A stretch of DNA of 49,662 nucleotides from CAMLIZ01 sp040758375 (lineage in GTDB: Bacteria > Pseudomonadota > Gammaproteobacteria > Burkholderiales > Burkholderiaceae_C): assembly GCA_040758375.1 (NCBI GenBank), contig JBFLWE010000037.1, forward strand, positions 1 to 49,662, read 5' to 3'. Positions within the stretch are counted from its first letter, which is position 1; every line of letters starts with the position of its first letter. Below, in pieces: positions 17,479 through 26,593 of the stretch. Position numbers and translations under genes: made by a program. Under the pieces are notes generated by a model that did no database searches, had not been told where the DNA came from, and saw nothing but the letters and a program-made list of their open reading frames with translations.

Positions 17479-19104
17479 TCACTTGTGGCTGCCTCCGCTG
17501 CCGAAGCCGCCGAAGGAGCCGCCGGTGGAGCGCCAGCCGCCGCTGCCGCGGGTGCGCTTGCACTGCTGGTACTCGTTGCTGTATTCGCCGAAGGTGCGGC
17601 GCAGCTCGTCGCAGTCGTCGCGGCTGCAGCGCGAAGCCATCAGCAGCAGCAGCACGATGACGATCACCGCGAACACCAGCTTCAGCGGCAGCTTCATGCC
17701 CGCGGCCGGTGTCACGTCGCGCCTGAACGCGGCGCGCGCGGCCTGCGGCAGGCCGAAGGCCGCGGCCACGGTCTGCGCGTCGAGGGTCTCGCCGGCCGAC
17801 CAGGTGACCTCGCCGCGCACCTCCTCGCGGTTCAGCCGATGGTGCGCGTGGCGGCCGGTGCCTTCGTAGTCGGTGTTGCGGCTGCGCTGGTCGCGCGTGA
17901 CCCGCCAGTAGAACTCGCCCAGCACATATGTCGTCTTGGCGTTGTAGGTGTAGCGCTTGCGGTAGTCCACGCCCTGGTAGCGGGCCTTGTCGCCGCGCAC
18001 CTGCGGCGCGCCGGTGGCCGGCACCACCCAGCTCCAGCCGTCCTCGGCATCGACCAGGAAGGCGAAGCCGGCCGTGCGGTGGTAAAGCAGGTATTCGCGC
18101 CAGAAGGTCTGCTCGTCTTCGCCGTCTTCGGGGAGGTCGCAGCGCTCCATGTAGCCGACCACCTGCCACTTCAGCGCCTGCCCGGAGCCCAGCGCAAGCG
18201 AGCCCACTGCGCCCAGCGGCAGCAACGGCTCCAGCCCGCTGTCGCCCGACACGTTTTGCTTGAAGTGCGTGAGGTCGGCGCCCACGCCCTTGGAAATGTC
18301 CACCACTGCATGGCACTGCGGGCACACGATGGACTGCGTGGTCGCGAGCCTGGGCTCCAGCGCATTGCCGCAGCCCGGGCACTGCAGGCCCTTGGCGGCC
18401 AGCGACTTCTCGCTGGTGTCGGCCAGCCCGCTCATCGCCAGCTCGCCCAAGGCCACCGAGCGGCCCACCGACCACTGCGGCGCGGTGGGCTCCGAGTAGT
18501 CGAGCGTGCCGACCTCGCCGTGTTCGTTGCGCAGGTCGGCGACGACGAACTCGCCCTGCAACTGCGGCGGGCGCGGCAGTTCGCCTTCGGCGGCCAGCAG
18601 CTTCGCCCGCGTGACCGAGGCCACGCTCCAGGGACGCCCGTCGACCAGCCGGCGCTCGCCGGCCGTCAGCTCGTCGGCCGGCGGCACCTCGCCCCTGGGC
18701 GGCGCATCGAACGCAAAGACGTAGCGGCCGTTGTCTTCGCTCAGCCAGCCGGAGCGGCCGTTGTCGAAGAGGGCGTGCCACTCGTTCCAGGTGCCGCCTT
18801 CGTAGCCGTACTGCAGCCGGCCCACCAGCGTGAAGGCGGCGCCCTCGGGGGACCGGCCGACGTACTCGTCGGCCGAGGGGTCCCGGTAGCGTCCGCCGGC
18901 GCCCAGGCGCAGCGGCGAGTGGTCGTCGAACAGCTCGGCGCTCACGCCGATGCGGCGCAGCGCCTCGCCCTCGCGCACCAGCGTGCTGCGGCAGAAGCTG
19001 CACACGGCGCTGGCCGAGGCCGCCGAGCGGAACTCGACGGGCGCGCCGCAGTTGGGACACAGCGCGCGATACGCGCGCTGCGGCTGTGGGGGATCGGTCG
19101 CCAA
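17479..19104 (-). CDS. zinc-ribbon and DUF4178 domain membrane-anchored protein
   Basis: A 541-aa protein with two repeated halves. Half one has a zinc ribbon (Cys16, Cys19, Cys35, Cys38: CPNCG and CSFC) followed by a DUF4178 beta domain (LVGRLQYGYEGGTWNEWHALFDNGRSGWLSED is its core, about 93-124). Half two repeats this: Cys242, Cys245, Cys261, Cys264 (CPGCG and CPQC), then a second DUF4178 region with VVGYMERC and WREYLLYHRTAGFAFLVD. One membrane helix (472-490) is followed by a Cys-containing Gly/Ser-rich tail, so the bulk is a C-terminally anchored domain, probably cytoplasmic. It is 10 bp downstream of the SPFH-SHOCT gene. Molecular role unknown; zinc binding is inferred from the Cys pairs. 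Confidence 0.87.
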   Translation of the reverse strand: MATDPPQPQRAYRALCPNCGAPVEFRSAASASAVCSFCRSTLVREGEALRRIGVSAELFDDHSPLRLGAGGRYRDPSADEYVGRSPEGAAFTLVGRLQYGYEGGTWNEWHALFDNGRSGWLSEDNGRYVFAFDAPPRGEVPPADELTAGERRLVDGRPWSVASVTRAKLLAAEGELPRPPQLQGEFVVADLRNEHGEVGTLDYSEPTAPQWSVGRSVALGELAMSGLADTSEKSLAAKGLQCPGCGNALEPRLATTQSIVCPQCHAVVDISKGVGADLTHFKQNVSGDSGLEPLLPLGAVGSLALGSGQALKWQVVGYMERCDLPEDGEDEQTFWREYLLYHRTAGFAFLVDAEDGWSWVVPATGAPQVRGDKARYQGVDYRKRYTYNAKTTYVLGEFYWRVTRDQRSRNTDYEGTGRHAHHRLNREEVRGEVTWSAGETLDAQTVAAAFGLPQAARAAFRRDVTPAAGMKLPLKLVFAVIVIVLLLLMASRCSRDDCDELRRTFGEYSNEYQQCKRTRGSGGWRSTGGSFGGFGSGGSHK

Positions 19105-19114
19105 GGCCGGCCGG

Positions 19115-20152
19115 CTACACGAGCTTCTTCAGCAGCTCGGCCTTCTTGGCGGCGAACTCCTCGTCGGTGAGGAGGCCCTTGGCCTTGAGCTCGCCCAGCT
19201 TCTCGATGGTGGCCATCACGTCCTCGGGCTTCACCGCTTGCACGCCGGCCTGCGGCGCGGCGCCCGCGCCCTGCAGGCCCTGGCCGAGCTGCTGCGCCAT
19301 CACCTGGCCCAGCGCCAAGCCGGCGCCCAGGCCCATGGCGTCGCCGGCGACGCTGCCGCCGCCGCCCGAGCCCACACCTTTGGCCATCTCGGGAATGGCC
19401 TGCGCGGTCTGGTACTGCATGAACTTGCCCATGTCGCCGCCGACCATGCCCATGCCGATCTTCTGGTCGAGGATCTTCTGCAGCTCCTCGGGCAGCGAGA
19501 CGTTCTGCACCGTCACCGCTTCCAGTCGCAGGCCCAGCTTTTCGAAGGCCGGCCCGGTGGCCTCCTGCAGCTGCCTGGCGAACTCGACCTGGTTGGCCGC
19601 CAGGTCCAGGAACGGGATGCCGCTGGACGCGACCGCATCGGAGATGTGCTGCAGCATCGTCGCGCGCAGCTGGCCGTCGAGGTCATCGACGGTGTAGGTG
19701 TCGCGCGTGCCCGAGATCTCGGTGTGGAACAGCTTGGGATCGGCGATGCGGTAGGCGTAGTTGCCGAAGGCGCGCAGCCGCACGGCGCCGAAGTCCTTGT
19801 CGCGGATGGTCACCGGCTGGGTGGTGCCCCAGCGGCGGTCGACCTGCTGGCGCGTGCTGAAGAAGTACACATCGCTCTTGAACGGCGACTCGAACAGCTT
19901 GTCCCAGTTTTTCAGGTACGTGAGCACCGGCAGCGTCTGCGTGGTGAGCTTGTGGCGGCCCGGGCCGAACACGTCGGCCACCTGGCCCTCGTTGACGAAC
20001 ACCGCCAGCTGCGACTCGCGCACCGTGAGCTGCGCGCCGTACTGGATCTCGCGGTCGGCGATCGGGAAGCGCCAGGCCAGCACGCCGTCGCCGCTCTCGG
20101 TCCATTCGATGATGTCGATGAACTGTTTCTTGATGAAATCCATCAGTGCCAT
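19115..20152 (-). CDS. SPFH/band-7 domain protein with C-terminal SHOCT domain
   Basis: A 345-aa protein, first gene of the minus-strand cluster. Residues 1-215 form an SPFH-type domain (IIEWTESGDGVLAWRFP, LTVRESQLAVFVNEGQV, GRHKLTTQTLPVLTYLKN) like the group often annotated as virion-core-like. A Gly/Ala/Gln-rich low-complexity stretch spans about 265-310. Residues 317-345 (KLGELKAKGLLTDEEFAAKK is the core) are a SHOCT helix pair that promotes oligomerisation. There is no transmembrane segment; membrane association would be peripheral. GGAGCGAGG precedes ATG 20152. It is divergent from the UbiH-like gene across 97 bp with several palindromes. It probably forms a scaffold for the other cluster proteins. 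Confidence 0.88.
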   Translation of the reverse strand: MALMDFIKKQFIDIIEWTESGDGVLAWRFPIADREIQYGAQLTVRESQLAVFVNEGQVADVFGPGRHKLTTQTLPVLTYLKNWDKLFESPFKSDVYFFSTRQQVDRRWGTTQPVTIRDKDFGAVRLRAFGNYAYRIADPKLFHTEISGTRDTYTVDDLDGQLRATMLQHISDAVASSGIPFLDLAANQVEFARQLQEATGPAFEKLGLRLEAVTVQNVSLPEELQKILDQKIGMGMVGGDMGKFMQYQTAQAIPEMAKGVGSGGGGSVAGDAMGLGAGLALGQVMAQQLGQGLQGAGAAPQAGVQAVKPEDVMATIEKLGELKAKGLLTDEEFAAKKAELLKKLV

Positions 20153-20171
20153 GACGACCTCGCTCCTGTTG

Positions 20172-20227
20172 CCCGGTGCACCGGGGTGCGGCGAATAATA
20201 CGCGCCGCAGGGCCGGCAGCGCCGGCC
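20172..20227. promoter_or_regulatory. palindrome-rich divergent control region
   Basis: Three perfect inverted repeats lie between the SPFH and UbiH-like genes: CCCGGTGCACCGGG (20172-20185), TGCGGCG with CGCCGCA around a 9-nt AT-rich spacer (20187-20209), and GGCCGGC with GCCGGCC around AGC (20211-20227). The AT-rich spacer reads TATTAT on the minus strand, the only -10-like sequence in the region, and would drive the SPFH cluster. One or more repeats may be operators. Confidence 0.45.
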
Positions 20228-20249
20228 GCTCGAGAAGGGGAGTGCTGGG

Positions 20250-21440
20250 ATGGAAACGACCTCGCTTGAACTCGCCGTGGTGGGCGCCGGGCCCGTGGGG
20301 CTGGCGCTGGCGCTGCAGGCCGCGCGCGCGCTGCCCGCGGCCCGCATCACGGTGTTCGACGCCCGCCCGCTGGACAAGGACGTGTCCGGCGACCCGCGCA
20401 CGCTGGCGCTGTCGCTGGGCAGCGTGCAGCTGCTCAAGCGCCTGGGCGCCTGGGACGGCGCGCGCGCGCAGCCCATCGCCGAGGTGCACGTGTCGCAGGC
20501 GCCGCCCTCGCTGGTGCTGGGCCTGGGCGAGCCCGAGGTGCGCATCCGCGCGGTGGACGAGGCGGTGCCGATGCTGGGCGCGGTGCTGAGCTACGGCGCG
20601 GTGGTGGCGCCGCTGCAGCGCGCCTGGCTGGACGAGGCGGCGCGGCAGCCGCGGCGGCGGCAGGCGCGCTTCGGCAGCGCGGTGCAGGCGCTCAAGCCGC
20701 TGGCCGACGGCGTGGAGGTGGACGGCGGCATCGCCGAGCGCTTCGACCTGGTGGTGGTGGCCGAGGGTGGCGTGTTCGCCGAGCAGGCGCGCAAGGCCCT
20801 GGCCTCGCCCTACCACCAGACTGCCTGGGTGGGCCAGGTTACGCTCTCGGGCGGCCAGCCGGGCGTGGCCTTCGAGCGCTTCACGCGCCACGGCCCGGTG
20901 GCCTTGCTGCCGCTGCAGCCCACCGACGACGGCCTGCTGCGCGCGGCGCTGGTGTGGTGCGTGCCGAGCGCCGACGACCCCGTGCGCGAGCTCGGCGACA
21001 CGCAGCGGCTGGCGGTGCTGAACACCATCGTGCCCGAGGCTGCGGGCCGGCTGGTGGGCATCAGCGCGCTGAAGGACTTTCCGTTGGGGCTCAACGCCGA
21101 GCGCACGCTGGTCTCGGGCCGCACGGTGCGCATCGGCAATGCGGCGCAGACGCTGCACCCGGTGGCCGGCCAGGGCCTGAACCTCGGCCTGCGCGACGCC
21201 CATGAGCTGGTGGAGGCGCTGCGCAAGTCGCCCACGATCGAGGCCGCGCTGCGCCGGCTCGAATGGCGCCGCGCACCCGACCGCTGGAGCATGATCGCGG
21301 CCACCGACTTCCTCGCGCGCAGCTTCACCTGGAAGGCCCCGGGCCTGGCCACCGCGCGCGGGCTGGGGCTGGCAGCGCTGCAGTTCGCCAAGCCGGTGAA
21401 GTCGCTGCTGGCGCGGCAGATGATGTTCGGGCGGCGCTAA
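20250..21440 (+). CDS. UbiH/UbiF-type FAD-dependent monooxygenase
   Basis: A 396-aa flavin hydroxylase. The dinucleotide fold VVGAGPVGLALALQA is at 10-24. An Asp-Pro-Arg motif (SGDPRTLALS) matches the DG-type segment following the first domain. The C-terminal FAD motif is IGNAAQTLHPVAGQGLNLGLRDA, diagnostic for ubiquinone-ring hydroxylases. It probably hydroxylates the ubiquinone precursor ring at the inner face of the membrane; which carbon (UbiH, UbiF or UbiI role) cannot be read from the sequence. It begins at ATG 20250 after AAGGGGAG. It is monocistronic and converges on the ROK gene. Confidence 0.88.
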   Translation: METTSLELAVVGAGPVGLALALQAARALPAARITVFDARPLDKDVSGDPRTLALSLGSVQLLKRLGAWDGARAQPIAEVHVSQAPPSLVLGLGEPEVRIRAVDEAVPMLGAVLSYGAVVAPLQRAWLDEAARQPRRRQARFGSAVQALKPLADGVEVDGGIAERFDLVVVAEGGVFAEQARKALASPYHQTAWVGQVTLSGGQPGVAFERFTRHGPVALLPLQPTDDGLLRAALVWCVPSADDPVRELGDTQRLAVLNTIVPEAAGRLVGISALKDFPLGLNAERTLVSGRTVRIGNAAQTLHPVAGQGLNLGLRDAHELVEALRKSPTIEAALRRLEWRRAPDRWSMIAATDFLARSFTWKAPGLATARGLGLAALQFAKPVKSLLARQMMFGRR

Positions 21441-21441
21441 G

Positions 21442-21459
21442 GGCCGCGTGCCCGCGGCC
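21442..21459. terminator. GC hairpin between convergent ubiH-like and ROK genes
   Basis: Perfect 7-bp stem GGCCGCG / CGCGGCC with loop TGCC in the 25-bp gap between the two stop codons. There is no T-run on either strand. Possibly a shared, inefficient terminator. Confidence 0.3.
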
Positions 21460-21465
21460 GGGCCC

Positions 21466-22686
21466 TCAAACCTTCAGGAACAAGTCCCGGTCCGGCGCGA
21501 AGTTGGCATACAGCGGCAGCAGCGCCCCGCCCAGCGCGCGCGCGTCCGAGCCGATGGTGCCGGCGCGCAGCACCGGCCGCGTGACGCCTTCCCAGTTGTA
21601 GCCGTTCATCACCTCGTCCACGCTGGCCAGCAGCGCGGCCAGCAGGTCGCGGCCGAAGGAGCCGTCGAGGATCACGCCGTCCAGGTCGAGCAGGCAGGCG
21701 GCGTTGTTCACCGCCAGCGCGATCGCCGGGCTGGCTTCGCGCAGCCAGCGCAGCGTGTGCGTGCGCCACGGCGCCTGCAGTGCGCGGTCGTCCAGCGTGG
21801 CACCGGGCTCCAGCCCGGCCTCGCGGTACAGCGTCTCCAGGTTGAGCAGCGAGGCCACGCTGAGCAATTGCGCGGGCAGCGCCGGATCGCCCTGCGTGGC
21901 CCGGGCCAAGGCCATCGAGCCGACCGCGCCGGCGTTGCCGTGCAGGCCGGCGCGCAGGTGGCTGTCGATCACCAGCCCGCCGCCGATGAAGGTGTCGACG
22001 AAGACGTAGAGGAAGCTGCGCACGCTGCGGCCCACGCCGGCCACCAGCTCGGCCACGCAGGCGGCCGCCGTGTCCTTGACGAAATGCACCGGCAGCCCGG
22101 TCGCCCTGGACACGCGCTCCGACAGGTCGACGTGGTTCCACTTGTCGGCCACCGCCGGGTCCACGTGCAGCAGCTTGTGCCAGCCGCCCAGCGACAAGGG
22201 CGCCGCGATGCCGATGCCTTGCAGCCGCTCGCGCCGCGCCGGCGCGAGCAGCTTGCGGAAGGCCTTCACGCGCTGGGTGATCTCGGGCAGCAGCATGTCG
22301 GGGTCGGCGAACTCGTAGCCCATGGATGCGCGCTCGCGCACCGCGCCCGCGAAGTCGAGCAGCAGCAGGTCCATGCTGCGGCGGCCCACCTTGATGCCGA
22401 TGGAGTAGGCGCCATCGGGGTCCAGCGCCAGCGGCACCGAGGGCTGGCCCACCTTGCCGCGCACCGGCGCGCCCTTGATGAGCAGGCCGTCGTCGAGCAG
22501 GCGCTTGGTGATGAGCGAGACGGTCTGCGCGCTCAGGCGCGTGAGGCGGGCGATGTCGGCGCCGGCCAATGCGCCGTGCTGGCGGATCGCCTGCAGCACC
22601 ACGCGCTCGTTGTACTGGCGCACGCCGCCCTGGCTGGAGCCGTGGGGCCGCAGGTGCTGATCGGCCGCAGCGCTCATATCGACCAT
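21466..22686 (-). CDS. frcR: ROK family transcriptional repressor of the fructose-type operon
   Basis: A 406-aa ROK protein. The N-terminal winged helix-turn-helix (VLQAIRQHGALAGADIARLTRLSAQTVSLITKRLLDDGLL, about 29-68) precedes the sugar-kinase-like ROK domain with DTFIGGGLVIDSHLRAGLHGNAGAVGS at about 219-245. The usual Cys-rich zinc site CxCGxxGC of ROK proteins is not present. It is the last gene of the frcB-frcC-frcA operon, 4 bp after frcA, so it is likely a self-encoded sugar-responsive repressor acting at the palindrome at 25559-25583. The gene symbol is by context. Met4 is an alternative start. Confidence 0.85.
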   Translation of the reverse strand: MVDMSAAADQHLRPHGSSQGGVRQYNERVVLQAIRQHGALAGADIARLTRLSAQTVSLITKRLLDDGLLIKGAPVRGKVGQPSVPLALDPDGAYSIGIKVGRRSMDLLLLDFAGAVRERASMGYEFADPDMLLPEITQRVKAFRKLLAPARRERLQGIGIAAPLSLGGWHKLLHVDPAVADKWNHVDLSERVSRATGLPVHFVKDTAAACVAELVAGVGRSVRSFLYVFVDTFIGGGLVIDSHLRAGLHGNAGAVGSMALARATQGDPALPAQLLSVASLLNLETLYREAGLEPGATLDDRALQAPWRTHTLRWLREASPAIALAVNNAACLLDLDGVILDGSFGRDLLAALLASVDEVMNGYNWEGVTRPVLRAGTIGSDARALGGALLPLYANFAPDRDLFLKV

Positions 22687-22690
22687 GGCG

Positions 22691-23472
22691 TCATGCCAAG
22701 CACTCGGCCGGGATGTCCTCCGGCCGCATCGCGCCGGTCATCACGGCCACGGTATCGCTCATGCTGATCTTCTTGGGGTTCACCACCGCTGCCCGCTTGC
22801 CGAGCCGCGCAATGTGGATGCGGTCGGCGATCTCGAACACATGCGGCATGTTATGGCTGATCAGGATCACCGGCAGCCCGCGGTCGCGCACGCGGCGTAT
22901 CAGCTCCAGCACCATGTTGCCTTCCTTCACGCCCAATGCCGCCGTGGGCTCATCCATGATGACCACGTGGCGCGCAAAGGCCGCGCTGCGCGCCACCGCC
23001 ACGCCCTGGCGCTGGCCGCCGGAGAGAGTTTCCACCGGCTGCGCCATCGAGCGGATGCCGATCTTGAGATCCGCCATCGCCGCCTTGGCTTCTTCGAGCA
23101 TGCGTTTCTTGTCAAGGATGCGCAGCAGCCTGCCGATGACGCCGAAGCGCGTGAGCTCGCGGCCGAGGAACAGGTTCTCGGCGATGCTCATCGCGGGCGC
23201 CACCGCCAGCTCCTGGTACACGGTCTCTATGCCGGCGCGGCGCGCGTCGATCGGGCTCCTGAAGTGCACGGGCCGGCCGTCGAGCCGGATCTCGCCGGCA
23301 TCGGGCACCACCGCGCCCGACAGCGCCTTGATCAGCGAGGACTTGCCGGCGCCGTTGTCGCCGATCACCGCCAGGATCTCGCCGGCGCACAGCTCGAAGT
23401 CCGCGCCGTCGAGCGCGGTGACCTGGCCGTAGCGCTTCACCAGGCCCTTGGCCTGCATCACGACCTGAGGGT

Positions 23473-23476
<4 letters not shown>
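22691..23476 (-). CDS. frcA: sugar ABC transporter ATP-binding protein (fructose type)
   Basis: A 261-aa single-domain ABC ATPase. Walker A GDNGAGKSS is at 39-47, the ABC signature LSGGQRQGVAVARS is at about 149-162, Walker B HVVIMDEPTAAL follows, and the switch His is in ILISHNMPHV. A single nucleotide-binding domain, not the fused double domain of ribose or xylose systems, is characteristic of FrcA. It energises import through the FrcC dimer at the inner membrane. The ATG overlaps the frcC stop by 4 bp (23473-23476). Confidence 0.9.
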
Positions 23477-24512
<1,036 letters not shown>

Positions 24513-24516
<4 letters not shown>

Positions 24517-25508
24517 TTTCCCCAGCAGAGTTCGAGGCCGGTCTTGGTGTCCTTGCTCTGCACGCCCGGCACCGCCTTGTCGGCGATCAGCGTGACCCCG
24601 GTGTCGGTGTAGCCGCTGACCTTCTTGCCGGTCTTGGCGTATTCGACGCCGGCCTCCACGCCCATGGCCGCCATCTTCAGCGGGTACTGCTGCGAGGTCG
24701 CCGCGATGATGCCGGCCTTCACGTTGCGCACGCCGGCGCAGCCGCCATCGACCGACACGATCGTCACGCCCTTGTCCTTGCCGGCCTTCTTCAGCGCCTG
24801 GTACGCGCCCGCCGCGGCGGGCTCGTTGATCGTGTAGACGAGGTTGATGTCGGGGTTCTTCTGCAGGCAGTTCTCCATCGCGGTCTGGCCCTTGGCCTGG
24901 TCGCCGTAGCTGTCGGCCATGCACACGATCTCGGGCGCGGTGCCGAGCTGGTTGCTCTTGGCATCGGGCGCCGCAAGGCCGAAGCCCTTGAGGAAGCCGT
25001 TGTGGCGCTGCGCGCCCACCGGATGGCCGGGGAACAGGTCCAAGGTCGCGATCCTGGCCGGCTTGCCGCCCATTGCGGCCCTCGCGTACTCGCCGATCAG
25101 CACGCCGGCCTTGTAGTTGTCGGTGGCAAAGAGCGCATCGGTGGCGTCGGTCGGGTCGGCCGGCGAATCGAGCGCAATCACCTGCACGCCCTTGGCGCGC
25201 GCCTTCTGGATCGCCGGCACGATGGCCTTGGAGTCGCTGGGCGTGATGAGGATGGTCTTGGCGCCCGCGCCGATCATGTTTTCCATCGCGGTCACCTGGC
25301 CTGCGTTGTCGCCGTCGGTCCTGCCGGCGCCGGCGATCAGCTTCGCGCCCTTGGCCTGCGCCGCCTGCTGCGCGCCCTCTTTCATCTTCACGAAGAACGG
25401 GTTTGTCTCGGTCTTCGTGATCAGGCCGATCACCGGCTGGTCGGCCGCCGAGGCGGCGGCGAAGAAGCCGCCCGCGGCGGCCAGCGCGATCCAGGTCTTG
25501 CAGCGCAT
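24513..25508 (-). CDS. frcB: sugar ABC transporter substrate-binding protein (fructose type)
   Basis: A 331-aa periplasmic binding protein of the ribose/fructose family with a signal peptide (MRCKTWIALAAAGGFFAAASA). The core includes PVIGLITKTETNPFFVKMKEGA, a DSPADPTDATDALFATDNYKAG hinge region and NPDINLVYTINEPAAAG. The combination resembles FrcB more than RbsB. The start at 25508 has AAGGAGA upstream. It is the first gene of the operon and is divergent from the fructokinase. Confidence 0.9.
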
Positions 25509-25558
25509 GGCAGAGGTCTCCTTGCTGTGTCGGTCGAGCGAATTCTGGGCGGCGTCGT

Positions 25559-25583
25559 TTAATAAATCAAGTTGATTGATTAA
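25559..25583. promoter_or_regulatory. candidate ROK repressor operator between frcB and the fructokinase gene
   Basis: Half-sites TTAATAAATCAA (25559-25570) and TTGATTGATTAA (25572-25583) are inverted about a single G at 25571 and agree at 11 of 12 paired positions. The block is strikingly AT-rich in a GC-rich region. It lies 51 bp upstream of frcB and 68 bp upstream of the kinase gene. Its size, AT-rich ends and central CAA/TTG resemble ROK-family operators. Confidence 0.7.
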
Positions 25584-25650
25584 TGGATAACCCGCATGCG
25601 CGGTGCGCCGCGCGCGGGCATGCTGGCGGGCAGCGCAAAGGAGGATCGAG

Positions 25651-26577
25651 ATGTTCGTGGTGTGCGGCGAAGCCTTGATGGACGTGTTCGCGGCGGGCGA
25701 CACACCCACCGGCATGGTGCTGGACGCGCGCATTGGCGGCTCGCCATTCAACGTGGCGGTGGGCTTGGCGCGGCTGCAGCAGCCGGTGGCGTTCCTGGGC
25801 GGCGTGTCGCGCGGCTTCCTGGGCGAGCGGCTGCTGCGCGCGCTGCGCGACGAAGGCGTGGACCTGCGCGCGGTGGAGTTGCACGACGCGCCCACCACGC
25901 TGGGCCTGGTGGGGCTGGACGCGCGCGGCGTGCCCTCGTATGCCTTCTACGGCGAGGGCGCGGCCGACCGGCGCCTGAGCCCGGCCGCGCTGCAAGGTGT
26001 GCCGGCGCAGGCGCGCGCCTTCCAGTTCGGCTCCTACGCGATGGTGGTGGAACCGGTGGCCTCCACCTTGCGTCTGCTGGTCGAGCGCGAGCGTCGGCAG
26101 CGCCTGATCGCCTACGACCCCAACGTGCGGCTCAACGTCGAACCTTCGGTGCCGCGCTGGCGCGACACGCTGGCCTGGATGCTGCCGCGCACCCACCTGC
26201 TGAAGATCAGCGACGAGGACGTGTCACTGCTGTTTCCCGGCGAGGCGGTGGACACGCTCGCGCGCGCGTGGCTGCAGCAGGGCGTGTCGATGGTGGTGGT
26301 GACGCGCGGCGCGCAAGGCGCCAGCGCCTGGACCGCCGCCGCGTCGGCGCAGGCCGCGGCCGTGCCCGTGCAGCTGGTGGACACGGTCGGCGCCGGCGAC
26401 ACCTTCCAGGCCGCGCTGCTCGCCTGGCTGGCCGAGCACGACGCGCTGAACGCGCAGGCGCTGCGCGCGCTGGACGCGGCTGCGCTGCAGCAGGCGCTGG
26501 CCTTCGCCGCGCGCGCAGCCGCCCTCACCTGCTCGCGCCGCGGCGCCGACCTGCCGCGACGCGACGAACTGCGCTGA
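25651..26577 (+). CDS. PfkB family carbohydrate kinase (fructokinase)
   Basis: A 308-aa ribokinase-family sugar kinase. The first PfkB-type signature is at 29-42 (GGSPFNVAVGLARL) and the second, DTVGAGDTFQAALL, at 244-257, with the catalytic base Asp250 and the anion hole GAGD. The N-terminus VVCGEALMDV is typical of fructokinases. Divergence from a fructose-type importer and the shared operator support fructose to fructose-6-phosphate as the reaction. ATG 25651 has a strong AAAGGAGG upstream, which is why the upstream in-frame ATG at 25603 was not used. Monocistronic. Confidence 0.9.
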   Translation: MFVVCGEALMDVFAAGDTPTGMVLDARIGGSPFNVAVGLARLQQPVAFLGGVSRGFLGERLLRALRDEGVDLRAVELHDAPTTLGLVGLDARGVPSYAFYGEGAADRRLSPAALQGVPAQARAFQFGSYAMVVEPVASTLRLLVERERRQRLIAYDPNVRLNVEPSVPRWRDTLAWMLPRTHLLKISDEDVSLLFPGEAVDTLARAWLQQGVSMVVVTRGAQGASAWTAAASAQAAAVPVQLVDTVGAGDTFQAALLAWLAEHDALNAQALRALDAAALQQALAFAARAAALTCSRRGADLPRRDELR

Positions 26578-26593
26578 GCCCAGCCGCAGGGTC

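Noticed and set aside
17401..19170. 589-codon plus-strand ORF across the DUF4178 gene
   Set aside because: Ala/Val/His-rich shadow frame without ribosome site or domain.
19115..20152. Phage gene (virion-core-like annotation)
   Set aside because: SPFH-SHOCT architecture with chromosomal partners; no other phage gene in the window.
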